Of a DNA stretch of 64,000 nt, positions 50,336 to 60,200 are shown in pieces. The stretch is from Bacillus sp. SB49 (GTDB lineage Bacteria > Bacillota > Bacilli > Bacillales > Halobacillaceae). The position numbers and the translations under genes were made by a program. Numbering within the stretch: position 1 is the stretch's first letter; every line of letters starts with the position of its first letter. The stretch covers positions 2,827,501-2,891,500 of the forward strand of contig NZ_CP048117.1 of the NCBI RefSeq assembly GCF_000469135.2, given 5' to 3'. The notes beneath the pieces are model-generated. The model had not been told where the DNA came from. It saw only the letters and a program-made list of their open reading frames with translations, and made no database searches.

Positions 50336-51508
50336 TCAATCACGTTCGATGATCATCGATATCCCCTGGCCGCCTCCGATACAAGCCGTGATCAACGCAT
50401 ATCTTCCACCGATGCGTTTCAGCTCATAGGCTGCTTTCGTCGTCAGGATCGCTCCGGTCGCACCAAGTGGATGGCCATGAGAAATGGCTCCGCCGTTAAC
50501 GTTCACCTTCTCCATATTCATTTTCAATTCCGCCTGACAGGCAAGAACCTGGGCTGCGAACGCCTCATTAATTTCAATGACATCCATGTCAGCCAGTGAT
50601 AATCCCGTCTGCTCCATGATTTTTTGTGTGGCGGGAACCGTACCTATCCCCATAATGTTAGGGTCAACGCCGGCAACCGTACAGGCAACAATTTTTGCGA
50701 GCGGCTCCACTCCAACCGCCTCCGCTTTTTCACGCGACATAAGGGTTAATGCAGCAGCGGCATCGTTCAACCCGGAACTGTTCGCTGCCGTCACACTGCC
50801 CCCTTGAGCAAATGCAGGCTTCAGCTTCGCCATCCCCTCAATCGTTGAGGACGGTCGTGGATGTTCATCCTGTTTAAATTCGACCGGTTCACCTTTCCGC
50901 ACTGGAATGTGAAGAGGTACAATCTGTTCATCGAACCGCCTTTCTGCCATGGCAAGCCCCATCCGCTCCTGACTACGCTGGGCAAACGCATCTTGATCCT
51001 CCCGGGATATATTGTACTGTTCGGCAAGGTTTTCTGCCGTGATTCCCATGGGTGGATCTCCAATCTCCTTCGGCGATAACTGTGAGGATCGGAACGATGG
51101 GGGGACAGGACTGTAGGGACGCTCCGGCCGATCCATCAGATAAGGAGCCCTGCTCATGCTTTCTGTTCCCCCAGCGACATATACATCTCCGTCTCCAGAT
51201 CTAATGGCTTGAGCAGCTAAGTGAATAGCATTCACCCCGGACCCGCACTGGCGGTCCACCGTCAATCCGGGGATTTTCATTGATAACCCTGTCTGCAGGG
51301 CGGAAAATCTGGCAATATTTCCTCCCCCGCTCAAAACATTACCGAAAATGACGTCTTCAATCTGTTCGGGATTGACTTTCGCACGCTTCACGGCTTCCTT
51401 AATAACTTCTGCACCAAGAACATGCGCCGGTACGGTTGCAAGAGAACCTCCCTGCTTTCCAATGGCCGTCCGGACTGCTGATACGATCACTGCATCTCTA
51501 TTCCCCAA
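50336..51508 (-). CDS. thiolase (acetyl-CoA C-acyltransferase)
   Basis: A 390-residue thiolase. It starts MGNRDAVIVSAVRTAIGKQG; the nucleophile Cys is in DRQCGSGVNAIHLA near 88, catalytic His in GHPLGATGAIL near 345 and the second Cys in ITACIGGGQGISMI near 375. It cleaves the 3-oxoacyl-CoA made by the SDR upstream. It differs clearly from the thiolase at 39591, suggesting a different chain length or side chain. AGGGAGTGGAG precedes the ATG. Confidence 0.94.
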   Translation of the reverse strand: MGNRDAVIVSAVRTAIGKQGGSLATVPAHVLGAEVIKEAVKRAKVNPEQIEDVIFGNVLSGGGNIARFSALQTGLSMKIPGLTVDRQCGSGVNAIHLAAQAIRSGDGDVYVAGGTESMSRAPYLMDRPERPYSPVPPSFRSSQLSPKEIGDPPMGITAENLAEQYNISREDQDAFAQRSQERMGLAMAERRFDEQIVPLHIPVRKGEPVEFKQDEHPRPSSTIEGMAKLKPAFAQGGSVTAANSSGLNDAAAALTLMSREKAEAVGVEPLAKIVACTVAGVDPNIMGIGTVPATQKIMEQTGLSLADMDVIEINEAFAAQVLACQAELKMNMEKVNVNGGAISHGHPLGATGAILTTKAAYELKRIGGRYALITACIGGGQGISMIIERD

Positions 51509-51531
51509 TTACTCCACTCCCTTCGAAAATG

Positions 51532-52305
51532 TCACATAGCGTGAGAACCACCATCGATGATGACGACATCCCCTGTAATATGGTTCGACGCCCGTGAACT
51601 TAAGAATATTGCCGTTCCTTTCAAATCATCATCGCCGCCGAACTTCCGCAGAGGCGTCCGATTAAGAAACGTATCCTCTCCCCGCTCCATCAGAACCTTG
51701 GACATTTTCGTCGGGAAGAATCCAGGTGCAATCGCATTAACGCGGATACCACGGGGACCCCATTTGACGGCAAGATCTTTTGTAAACGTAAGGACGGCAC
51801 CTTTGCTTGAGTTGTAACCGATTGTATCCATTTGTTCCGGATCAGACCCTTTCATTCCAGCTACGGAAGCGATGTTAATAATGTTTCCTTCTCCTTGTTC
51901 CAGCATTATTTTTCCTATGGCCTGGGACATGAGGAACGTTCCTGTGACGTTCACATCCATGACCTTCTGCCAGGCTGCAAGCGGCATTTCTTCCATTGGT
52001 GCTCCCCAGGTCGCCCCGCTGTTATTGACCAAAATATCAATGCGGCCGAAATGATCGACGGTCTGATCGACCACATGCTGAATGCTGGAAGCATCTGTTA
52101 CGTCGCACTCGAACGCCAGCGCATCGACCCCTTCTTTTTTAAGCAAATCACGCACTTGTTCACAGGGCTCAAGTTTCCTTGAACAAACGACGACATGTGC
52201 ACCTGACTCGGCCAAGCCAAGCGCGATCTGCTTCCCAAGCCCGCGACCACCTCCGGTAACGACGGCTACTTTGCCGCTTAAATCGAAAAGGTCTTTAGCG
52301 TGCAT
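51532..52305 (-). CDS. short-chain dehydrogenase/reductase
   Basis: A 257-residue classical SDR with [20 protein letters not shown] near residues 15-34, NNSG (a variant of NNAG) near 93, Ser in [10 protein letters not shown] and Y-x3-K in [12 protein letters not shown]. It ends [13 protein letters not shown]. In this context it may oxidise a (3R)-hydroxyacyl-CoA to 3-oxoacyl-CoA before the thiolase step. The ATG at 52305 has GAGGAGCGAAG upstream and overlaps the acyl-CoA dehydrogenase by eleven bases, so the two are coupled. Confidence 0.9.
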   Translation of the reverse strand: MHAKDLFDLSGKVAVVTGGGRGLGKQIALGLAESGAHVVVCSRKLEPCEQVRDLLKKEGVDALAFECDVTDASSIQHVVDQTVDHFGRIDILVNNSGATWGAPMEEMPLAAWQKVMDVNVTGTFLMSQAIGKIMLEQGEGNIINIASVAGMKGSDPEQMDTIGYNSSKGAVLTFTKDLAVKWGPRGIRVNAIAPGFFPTKMSKVLMERGEDTFLNRTPLRKFGGDDDLKGTAIFLSSRASNHITGDVVIIDGGSHAM

Positions 52306-53524
52306 GGACTTCGCTCCTCTTTGAAGCTTTTTGCAGTTCATACTTCGCTACCGCACGCCGGTGTACCTCATCCGGACCGTCCGCAAGACGAAGGGTGCGG
52401 ATGTTGGCCCAGCTTGCGGCAAGGGACTGATCTTCACTGACACCGGAAGCACCGAAAGCCTGGATGGCTCTGTCGATGACATTCAAGGCAATGTTGGGTG
52501 CCACTACTTTGATCATCGCGATTTCCGATTTTGCTTCCTTGTTTCCAACTGTATCCATCATGTACGCAGCCTTCAGTGTCAAAAGACGGGCCTGTTCGAT
52601 TTCTATCCGTGAATCAGCGATCCATTCCCGAACAACTCCTTGATCCGCGATTTTCTTTCCAAACGCTGTACGTTCCTGAACACGTGCACACATCTGTTCA
52701 AGCGCGCGTTCTGCTGCACCGATTGTGCGCATACAGTGGTGAATACGTCCCGGGCCGAGACGGCCTTGTGCGATGGCAAATCCTTTTCCTTCTCCCCAAA
52801 GCAAATTAGTGGCCGGAACGCGCACATCCTTGAATTCTATCTCCGCATGACCGTGAGGCGCATGGTCATAACCGAATACCGGAAGCATCCGTTTGATAGT
52901 GACGCCTTTTGTATCCAGTGGAACAAGAATCATCGACTGCTGCTCATGCTTCGGTGCATCGGGGTCCGTTTTACCCATTAAAATGCTGATTTTACAACGA
53001 GGATCTCCTGCTCCGGAGGACCACCATTTCGTTCCGTTGATGACATATTCATCCCCGACCCTCGTGATACTCGTCTGCACATTCGTAGCATCCGATGAAG
53101 CAACATCCGGCTCGGTCATCGAGAAACAGGAACGGATCTCTCCGTTTAATAACGGTTCAAGCCACTGCTTCTTCTGCTCGTCCGTTCCGTATCGGACGAG
53201 CACTTCCATGTTACCTGTGTCAGGTGCCGCACAGTTGAACACTTCCGGTCCGACGAAGGAACGTCCCATAATTTCACACAGTGGAGCATACTCCATGTTC
53301 GTCAAACCTGCTCCATATTCGCTGTCCGGTAAGAACAAGTTCCAAAGCCCTGCTTCTTTGGCCTTCTGCTTCCATTCGTCCATGATTGGCGGAATGTTTT
53401 CGAAACGATCCTGTTTTCCAAGCTGTTCTTCATAGATCGCTTCGTTCGGGTAGATATGTGTATCCATGAATTCCTTCAACTTCTCCTGCAAGGCTTTTAC
53501 CTTATCGGAATGTTCAAAGTACAT
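52295..53524 (-). CDS. acyl-CoA dehydrogenase (ACAD10/11-like)
   Basis: A 409-residue flavoenzyme. The FAD contact [20 protein letters not shown] near residue 130 and [13 protein letters not shown] near 165 are typical of the ACAD10/11-like group. The C-terminal motif is [16 protein letters not shown], where most acyl-CoA dehydrogenases have YEGTSEIQ. That group acts on long or 4-hydroxylated/branched acyl-CoAs. TAAGGAGGATGTTAT precedes the ATG. It lies between the MaoC pair and an SDR. Confidence 0.92.
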   Translation of the reverse strand: MYFEHSDKVKALQEKLKEFMDTHIYPNEAIYEEQLGKQDRFENIPPIMDEWKQKAKEAGLWNLFLPDSEYGAGLTNMEYAPLCEIMGRSFVGPEVFNCAAPDTGNMEVLVRYGTDEQKKQWLEPLLNGEIRSCFSMTEPDVASSDATNVQTSITRVGDEYVINGTKWWSSGAGDPRCKISILMGKTDPDAPKHEQQSMILVPLDTKGVTIKRMLPVFGYDHAPHGHAEIEFKDVRVPATNLLWGEGKGFAIAQGRLGPGRIHHCMRTIGAAERALEQMCARVQERTAFGKKIADQGVVREWIADSRIEIEQARLLTLKAAYMMDTVGNKEAKSEIAMIKVVAPNIALNVIDRAIQAFGASGVSEDQSLAASWANIRTLRLADGPDEVHRRAVAKYELQKASKRSEVHAR

Positions 53525-53536
53525 ATAACATCCTCC

Positions 53537-53950
53537 TTAATGAATAGGCGCTTCTATTAAACGCTTACAAAATACAACATTCCCTTTGATGACATCTTCT
53601 TCTTTCTGATTCCTTGCATACACGCGGAACGTAGTCTTCTCTTCCGTATCCTCTTCCACTTCCGCATGAAGGGTGAGCACATCACCAAGGAACACCATGC
53701 CCTTGAAGCGGATGGAATAATCCTGGATGAAGCCTTGGTCATAGTAAGGAGTAAACAGCTTGGACAAATTCCCCATCGTCCACATGCCGTGAGCGATCAC
53801 CCCCGGAAGTCCTGCCCGTTCCGCTTCCTTATCGATCGTGTGGATCGGATTGTAATCGCCGGATGCTCCTGCATACTTGATCAAATCCAGCCTCGTTACC
53901 GGTTTCATCGTCACCGTATCGAGGGTTTCCCCAGCTTTCCAATTCGTCAT
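53537..53950 (-). CDS. MaoC-type hydratase subunit (catalytic)
   Basis: A 137-residue hot-dog protein. The hydratase-2 motif YAGASGDYNPIHTIDKEAER lies at residues 26-45, with Asp32 and His37 as the catalytic pair. It hydrates an enoyl-CoA to the (R)-3-hydroxy form or dehydrates the reverse. The partner gene directly upstream encodes an N-terminal MaoC-like subunit with a degenerate motif, so the active enzyme is probably a heteromer like the HadAB or ChsH1/ChsH2 types. The genes overlap by four bases. Confidence 0.9.
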   Translation of the reverse strand: MTNWKAGETLDTVTMKPVTRLDLIKYAGASGDYNPIHTIDKEAERAGLPGVIAHGMWTMGNLSKLFTPYYDQGFIQDYSIRFKGMVFLGDVLTLHAEVEEDTEEKTTFRVYARNQKEEDVIKGNVVFCKRLIEAPIH

Positions 53951-54381
53951 ACGCGCATCTCCTTCCTGACCGCTTCCGTAATGATCGCTGTCTGCTCTTC
54001 TGAGAAAATCAAACGACCTTCCAAGTCCTCTCCATACTTTTTCACTTTCAAGAATCCCATATTGCCGCTGGAGCCGCTCCGTTCGTAATAATCTTCGATG
54101 ACCGTATAACAGAGCACTTCCTCCCCAACGAACAGCGGGCGCTCATAATGATAGTGCTGCTCTCCGTGGATAAGCCCTTTAGCGGGAAGATCCAGACCCT
54201 TCACGCTTCCATAATCAAACACTCTCGGAAATGTTGGTGGAGCAATATTACGCGTGTAAGCGACATCATCCAAATAAACAGGGTGAGGGTCACCGATTGC
54301 CTCGGCGAACTTGATGACCGCTCCCCGCTCTACCGTGTTCTTCACTTTTTCGGATTTCTTTCCGACCGCATGTTTAAACAT
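53947..54381 (-). CDS. MaoC-like N-terminal-type dehydratase subunit (non-catalytic partner)
   Basis: A 144-residue hot-dog protein of the FAS1-type dehydratase region. The expected motif is reduced to FAEAIGDPHPVYLDD near residues 24-38, with no catalytic His in register. A later stretch LIHGEQHYHYERPLFVGEEV matches this family. It probably forms a complex with the catalytic subunit downstream. The ATG at 54381 has AAAGGAGG upstream; a longer frame to 54420 would run into the SDR gene. Confidence 0.85.
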   Translation of the reverse strand: MFKHAVGKKSEKVKNTVERGAVIKFAEAIGDPHPVYLDDVAYTRNIAPPTFPRVFDYGSVKGLDLPAKGLIHGEQHYHYERPLFVGEEVLCYTVIEDYYERSGSSGNMGFLKVKKYGEDLEGRLIFSEEQTAIITEAVRKEMRV

Positions 54382-54394
54382 AGGTATCCTCCTT

Positions 54395-55159
54395 TTAGTT
54401 TCTCGGGCCACCGGCGACATAGATGACCTGCCCGCTTACGAACGAAGATTTTTCGTCAGCGAAAAACGCCACTGCGTTCGCAATATCTTCCGGATGCCCG
54501 CTCCGGCCTACCGGTATATTCTGAACGCTTAAGCGAATCATTTCTTCAAAAGAAATTCCTACCCTTTCAGCCGTCTGCTTCGTCATTTCTGTTTCGATGA
54601 ATCCCGGCGCAACGGCATTTGCGGTAATGCCGAATTTTCCAAGCTCAATGGCAAGCGTTTTTGTAAACCCCTGCAGGCCGGCTTTCGCTGTGGCATAGTT
54701 TGCCTGTCCCCGGTTTCCTAATGCAGACGTGGAGGAAATGTTTATAATTCTTCCGTATTTACTTTCAACCATGTACTTTTGTGCAGCTTTGGCAGCGTTG
54801 AACGACCCTTTCAAATGAACGTTCATGACTGTATCCCAGTCCTCTGCTGTCATTTTAAACAGCATATTATCTTTGATTACACCAGCATTGTTGACAAGAA
54901 TGTCGATCGATCCAAAGCGCTTATAGGCTTCCTGCATCGCATCTTCCACCTGGCTGAAATCACTGACGTCCGCGACTTTCGTGTACAGCTCAAGTCCTTC
55001 TTCTTTAAATTCTGCTTCTACTTCCTGCAGCGCTTCTTCATTAATATCGATGACAGCGATTTTTGCACCGTCCAATGCCAAGTGTTTGGCAATACCCTTG
55101 CCGATCCCGCGGCTTCCACCGGTTACAAAAGCGACACGATTCTTAAATCTGTCCGCCAT
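54395..55159 (-). CDS. FabG-like 3-oxoacyl-reductase/(R)-3-hydroxyacyl-CoA dehydrogenase
   Basis: A 254-residue classical SDR. The cofactor motif VTGGSRGIGKGIAKHL is at residues 13-28, NNAGVIKDNMLFKM near 88, Ser in INISSTSALGNRG and YxxxK in NYATAKAGLQGFTKTLA. The FabG-like PGFIETEMT stretch follows. It likely works on (3R)-hydroxyacyl thioesters made by the MaoC pair downstream. AAGGAGGGGAAGCATC precedes the ATG. The run of dehydrogenase, FabG-like and MaoC pair is contiguous. Confidence 0.91.
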   Translation of the reverse strand: MADRFKNRVAFVTGGSRGIGKGIAKHLALDGAKIAVIDINEEALQEVEAEFKEEGLELYTKVADVSDFSQVEDAMQEAYKRFGSIDILVNNAGVIKDNMLFKMTAEDWDTVMNVHLKGSFNAAKAAQKYMVESKYGRIINISSTSALGNRGQANYATAKAGLQGFTKTLAIELGKFGITANAVAPGFIETEMTKQTAERVGISFEEMIRLSVQNIPVGRSGHPEDIANAVAFFADEKSSFVSGQVIYVAGGPRN

Positions 55160-55174
55160 GATGCTTCCCCTCCT

Positions 55175-56344
55175 TTATCCAATTTTCACATGCCCTTTAA
55201 GTAAATTTCGAGATATGATCAGCCTTTGAATTTCATCTGTTCCGTCGTAAATCCTCCAAAGCCTCGCTTCTCTGTACCAGCGCTCAATCGGCAGTTCCTT
55301 CGTATACCCCATGCCGCCATGGATCTGTAAGACGCGGTCGATAACGTTGTTTCCCATGTTAGCCCCATACAGTTTGGCCATCGAAGCATAATGTCTGTTA
55401 TCTTCCCCCTGATCCAGGGTGAACGCAGCGTTTAACACCAGCCACTTCGCCGCTTCAATCTCTACTGCGGAATCAGCAATCTGCCACTGGATCGCCTGTC
55501 TCGTTGAAATCGGCTTACCAAAGGTTTCCCGCTCATTGGCGTAGTCGATTGCCATATTGAGAAGACGTTCTGCTGCGCCGACCGCCCGTGCTCCAACGAT
55601 CCAGCGGGCGAAGCCAATCCATTCCAAGCCGAGATCGTATCCTTTATGAAGTTCACCGAGAATATTTTCTTCCGGGACACGTACATTGTCGAAAACAAGC
55701 CCCGCCGGTCCCCATTCTCCCATCGTGTGAATATATTCAGACTTCCACCCCATATCACGGTCAGCGATAAAGCAGGTGACTCCTTCCCTTCCGTTGGACG
55801 TTTGGTGAAGCTCTTTGTCCGTGATGGCGATGACCATGACGAAATCCGCTTCGTTTCCACCAGTGATGAATGTTTTCTCCCCGTTTAACACCCAGTCGTC
55901 TCCATCTTTCACGGCCGTCATCCTTATGTTCCTCGTATCCGATCCCGCCCCCGGTTCTGTCATGGCAAAGCAGGATTTCTTCTCTCCATTGATGGTAGGG
56001 AGCAGGTATTTCTCCTTCTGCTCTTCGTTCCCATAGTAAAGAATATTGTCTGCAGAACCACCGAACTGAAACGGAACGAACGTGCGGGAAACCTCCATCA
56101 TGACGATGGCGAGCATCATCTGACCGAGGTCAGCTCCTCCATATTCTTCAGGGGTATTTATGCCCCAGAACCCGGCATCCTTCGCTTTCTGCTGCAGCTC
56201 CTCCAATTTCCCGGCAGGAAGACTGGGCTTTCCTTCCCGTTCATTTCTAAGCACATCATTTTCAAGAGGTATCAATTCTTTCTCCACAAATTTTCGTATT
56301 GTTTTTCTGACCATTTCCTGTTCATCGGTCAAACGTAAATGCAT
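55175..56344 (-). CDS. acyl-CoA dehydrogenase, first gene of the TetR-controlled run
   Basis: A 389-residue flavoenzyme with CFAMTEPGAGSDTRNIRMTA near residue 127 and NGEKTFITGGNEADFVMVIA near 154-173. Near the C-terminus the catalytic-base segment reads RIYDGTDEIQRLIIS, with Asp where short- and medium-chain enzymes have Glu (YEGTSEIQ). It lies first in the leftward unit, with GAGGGGG upstream of the ATG and a palindromic operator on its transcription start. Substrate not known. Confidence 0.92.
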   Translation of the reverse strand: MHLRLTDEQEMVRKTIRKFVEKELIPLENDVLRNEREGKPSLPAGKLEELQQKAKDAGFWGINTPEEYGGADLGQMMLAIVMMEVSRTFVPFQFGGSADNILYYGNEEQKEKYLLPTINGEKKSCFAMTEPGAGSDTRNIRMTAVKDGDDWVLNGEKTFITGGNEADFVMVIAITDKELHQTSNGREGVTCFIADRDMGWKSEYIHTMGEWGPAGLVFDNVRVPEENILGELHKGYDLGLEWIGFARWIVGARAVGAAERLLNMAIDYANERETFGKPISTRQAIQWQIADSAVEIEAAKWLVLNAAFTLDQGEDNRHYASMAKLYGANMGNNVIDRVLQIHGGMGYTKELPIERWYREARLWRIYDGTDEIQRLIISRNLLKGHVKIG

Positions 56345-56369
56345 AACTTTTCCCCCTCTTCATCGATAC

Positions 56370-56391
56370 ACATACCTACCGGTTAGTATGT
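56370..56391 (-). promoter_or_regulatory. TetR-type operator on the transcription start of the acyl-CoA gene run
   Basis: A 22-base imperfect palindrome ACATAC-N2-ACCGGT-N2-GTATGT. It covers about +1 to +22 relative to the promoter at 56399-56427, an ideal repressing position. The TetR regulator at 49693-50259 is the likely owner; a related half site lies at 49646-49667. Confidence 0.8.
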
Positions 56392-56398
56392 TACTTCT

Positions 56399-56427
56399 AT
56401 ATTATTTGAAATTTTCTAAAAATACAA
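56399..56427 (-). promoter_or_regulatory. promoter of the leftward acyl-CoA catabolic run
   Basis: On the minus strand TTGTAT (56422-56427) and TAATAT (56399-56404) are separated by 17 bases. The predicted start falls at the edge of the operator palindrome. Confidence 0.72.
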
Positions 56428-56452
56428 CAACTTTTGAAGAAATATCCATATG

Positions 56453-56502
56453 AAACACCTAAAAAAGCCACCTGGAAAAACAGGCGGCTTTTTTAGGTGT
56501 TT
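56453..56502 (-). terminator. long terminator between DUF421 and the acyl-CoA region
   Basis: AAACACCTAAAAAAGCC and GGCTTTTTTAGGTGTTT are perfect arms with inner CCTG and CAGG pairing. It works on both strands and ends the DUF421 gene. Confidence 0.9.
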
Positions 56503-56507
56503 CATTT

Positions 56508-57191
56508 TCATTCGCTGCAATCTACATGGAGTTTTCCATCTTCCTGTACTTCTGCATAATAGACATTTTTTATGTCCTGCACACCACTGTCTGCCAACCT
56601 TGCATCCAGCCACTGCTCTGTAATGCCCAATTCTTTCAAATTGTATTCAATCTTTCTTCCATCTGCTATTAAAGTCGTCGGCGCAGGGTACACTTTTCTG
56701 ATTGGTGGAGTACCGGTATCCCTTTTCGTAGCCGTTCTATTCTGCTGGTATTTCAGGACAGAAACCGTACCGTCGATTTCAAACACAGCCATGTCAACCT
56801 CAGCGACCGCAAATGCATTCTTTTTCCTCAGCAATACCCGCAGCGCATCCAAATCCAGGCGTGCTTTCTTTAAGGCATTTTTTTCTATCTTTCCATCTTT
56901 AATCAAGATGATGGGCTGCCCGTTCATCACTTCCCTGATAGGCTTTGACTTGAGATCCAAATAACCGAGCAGAACGGTAAAGACACTCCATGCAAGAAGA
57001 GCGATGATGCCGTTCCGAACACTCAGGGTAGAATCAATGGCAAGTGAAGCTCCTATTGTGCCGACAGAGATTGCCGAAACGAAATTAAAGAAAGTCATCT
57101 GGGATATCTCTTTCCTCCCCATCAACCTTGTAAGAAGAAGTAACGTCGTAAAGGCAAGTAACAGCCTGAGGATAAGTTCCACAGTAGACAT
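56508..57191 (-). CDS. DUF421 (YetF-type) membrane protein
   Basis: A 227-residue protein with three N-terminal membrane segments (about 5-75) and a cytosolic two-part DUF421 domain. Family features are TRLMGRKEISQMTFFNFVSA near residues 22-41, GQPIILIKDGKIEKNALKKA near 88-107, FAVAEVDMAVFEIDGTVSVL near 128-147, and the C-terminal NVYYAEVQEDGKLHVD. In spore formers some family members affect spore germination or envelope; the function here is unknown. The ATG at 57191 has GGGAG eight bases upstream; an in-frame GTG three codons earlier is less likely. Confidence 0.88.
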   Translation of the reverse strand: MSTVELILRLLLAFTTLLLLTRLMGRKEISQMTFFNFVSAISVGTIGASLAIDSTLSVRNGIIALLAWSVFTVLLGYLDLKSKPIREVMNGQPIILIKDGKIEKNALKKARLDLDALRVLLRKKNAFAVAEVDMAVFEIDGTVSVLKYQQNRTATKRDTGTPPIRKVYPAPTTLIADGRKIEYNLKELGITEQWLDARLADSGVQDIKNVYYAEVQEDGKLHVDCSE

Positions 57192-57252
57192 TTCGTTCAC
57201 TCCCTATCTTCTTTATCTTCTATTATCAGGAGCCGAACGAAATCTATACACA

Positions 57253-57288
57253 AAAAGAGTACCTTCCCTGACTCGGGAAAGTACTCTC
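57253..57288 (-). terminator. terminator after the large cell-wall-bound protease gene
   Basis: On the minus strand GAGTACTTTCCC pairs with GGGAAGGTACTC (one mismatch) around a short loop, followed by TTTTTGTG. Confidence 0.9.
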
Positions 57289-57299
57289 CTGCGACTACT

Positions 57300-60200
57300 T
57301 TATTCTGTAACTTTCTTCTGTAGAGCTTCTTTAACTGCCGGGCTGACAGCGCCGTCTCCACCAAGAACGGTTACGGATGTAACATCAGTCGTATAGACGT
57401 ATTTCGTCAAATAAGCATCCAATTCTTTAGGAAGCTTCTCTGGATCGACCAATAGAAGCGAACCTCCATTACCTGTTACCAGTGGTGCTGCTGCGAGAGC
57501 GTCCGGATAGTTTCGTCCGCTTGCCACATACAATTCACCAGTATTCGGTCCGAACTCTTTCAACAGCGATACAAGCGTACCGTAACGGTTCGTGCCGGAC
57601 AGGCGTTCCACGGAAAGAGCCTTCTTGTCGACTTGATTCACCAGGTCATCCGAGATAACACCAGTTCCACCGACAACATAGACATCTTCATCTTCCAGGA
57701 TGGCCATTGCTTCTTTAGACAGCTTCTTACCATCTGTCAAGACGATCGGCATTCCTTCTGCTCCGGCAAGAGAAGCGGCACTTAACGCGTCTGCATAGTT
57801 CTTACCTGTAGCAAGGAAGACACCGTTGCCTTCGAATCCAAAGGAATTCTGCAGCTCATCTGCGATCGCAAGGTTTGTTTCATAACGGGTGTCACCTGAC
57901 AAACGTTCAACCTTATCAGATGCGATGCTGATCGTGTTCAATTGGCTGAACACTTCTTTAGAAACCGCACCTTCACCGCCTAACAGATACACGTTCTTCG
58001 CACCAAGGCGTTTGATTTCCTTAAGGGCTGCATCTGTTAATTTACCTTTACTGTTTACCGGTATGATCGGTGCTTCTGCTGCGGAAGCTAGTGGTCCGGC
58101 AGAAAGAGCATCCGGGAAGTTAAATCCTGTGGTTACGATGACTGTATCTGCACCGCCATCAGGATAAAGTTCCTTAGAAATTTCAATAGCTGTTCCTACC
58201 CGTTCTTTTCCGGACAGCACTTGTACAATATCCGCATCTGTCGTAATTGGAACGAGATCGAGCACTTCATCTGTCGCTTTGTCCACCATGTAAAGCGCGG
58301 AGTATCCTTTGATGGATTTCTCCGGTGTCGTAATGGAGACAGGAACCGTTACAGATTGTCCAACGTCCACTTTCGCAGCGTCTTTCCCTGCTTTTACGGA
58401 TCCTTCACCCTTCTCCTCGGAATCATAGGATAGGACTTTTTCTTCTGTCATATTCAAGGTGTAATCGACAGAAGCGGTACCTGTACCGAAGTAGTCAACA
58501 GCAATCTGGTATTGTCCATCCGGAAGTCCTTTAACAGAGAAAGCTTCACTATCCGAAGCACTCGCACTGGCTGCTACCAGTTCTCCGTCGCGGAATAGGA
58601 ACAAGTCCAAATCAGCCGGGGCAGCCGGGGCAACATCCACACTTAGAGACACGTTGTTCTCGATATCAATATCGATAACTTCTCCATCCACCTGGGATGC
58701 TTCCGTATCCTGCTTCACTGTTCCCTTAATCGTGTCTTTGATCGGTCCTGTGAATCCGACCGTTTCAAATTTAACGTCTTTTGCATCCTTCATGTAGTTC
58801 GTGAAAGTAACTTCTTTATCTATCTTCTCGGAAGAAGAAACTTTACCTAAATCTATACGTCCCGGCTCACTGACAAAGTCCTGAGCAACGGCATCCAACG
58901 TATATTTATTCATTTCTTTCCCTTGTTCAGGATTGGTTGCACCGTATACATGTACTTCCCAAACCCCTTGCTTAGGAGAAGAGGCGACATATTCATCCAA
59001 GTCCTTCCCGTCATAGCCGGCATAGCCGGTAGAAGGTACATTTACTTGAACTCCATCCGGATCAAAGACCATAAGACGGACTCTCGCCTGCTCTTCGCCA
59101 CCCTCCGTTACGGCATCAAGCGTGAAACGAAGCTCACTCACACCGGAATCTACATCAAATGTATATCCTTTTGTTTGAGCGGCCTGCACTTCATCCGTCG
59201 CGCGGAAGCGGTGCTTGTTCTCTTTTGTGAACTCATACCCTGTAACGATCGTCTGGGCACTGCGCGCTTCTACGTATGGTGTAGAAGGATCGTCAAATGT
59301 AAGCGTTCCGGCGTTGACGCCCGTCTTCAGCTTCTCGGCATCATAATTGACCGTAATATACTTATACTCTCCTGCACCAAGAGAAACCTCTTTAACAGAA
59401 GGCGTAAACCAATCATCAGAAGCTTTCACTTCCAACTTCTTCGCTTCATCGGATGTGTTGTGGACAAGAACTTCCACTGTTTCAGGGATGTCTTTGTTAC
59501 GGACATATAGGCCTGGTCCGCCGGCGACTTTCTCGCCGTGGAATACAGTGACATCGACATCCTTCACTTCACTGATGAAGTTATCGCGCATATACTCATA
59601 AGCAGCCGGCACATCAATCAAGCCGCCACCCTGTTGAGCACGATCATAACCATCCAGCTCTCTCGCCGTCTGGATCAATGCTTCACGAGCAAGCTCGTAA
59701 TCAAAAGGCATACGATCTTTCTCTGCCGCTGACTTCAGAACGGCCACAGCACCTGCGACGTACGGCGCTGACATACTAGTACCCTGCAGGACATCATATG
59801 CTGTCTGGCCTTCTGCTTGATATTGGTGAACCGGCTGGGCGGCATAAGCAGAACCAGGTGCTACGATATCCGGCTTCTGATCACCGGCTTCGTTCGGTCC
59901 GACAGATGAGAAGTACCATAAGCCTTCCCCATCAAGTGGATTGCCATCTTTATCTTTTCCATATGGGAAGTTGTTATATTCTTTCGCCCACATCTCCGAG
60001 TTGATATAAGCCCCTACAGAAATAACACTGCCTACATCCCCGGGAGACCCGACCGTGTCGATCCCCGGACCTGCATTACCGGCAGATGTGACGAAAACGA
60101 TGTCGAAATCATCGGAAAGCAGCGTCATCAACTCGCCGTAGCTTCCTGTACCATCGTTCAAGTCAGGGGAAGACCCGAGACTTAAGTTTGCAACATCGAC

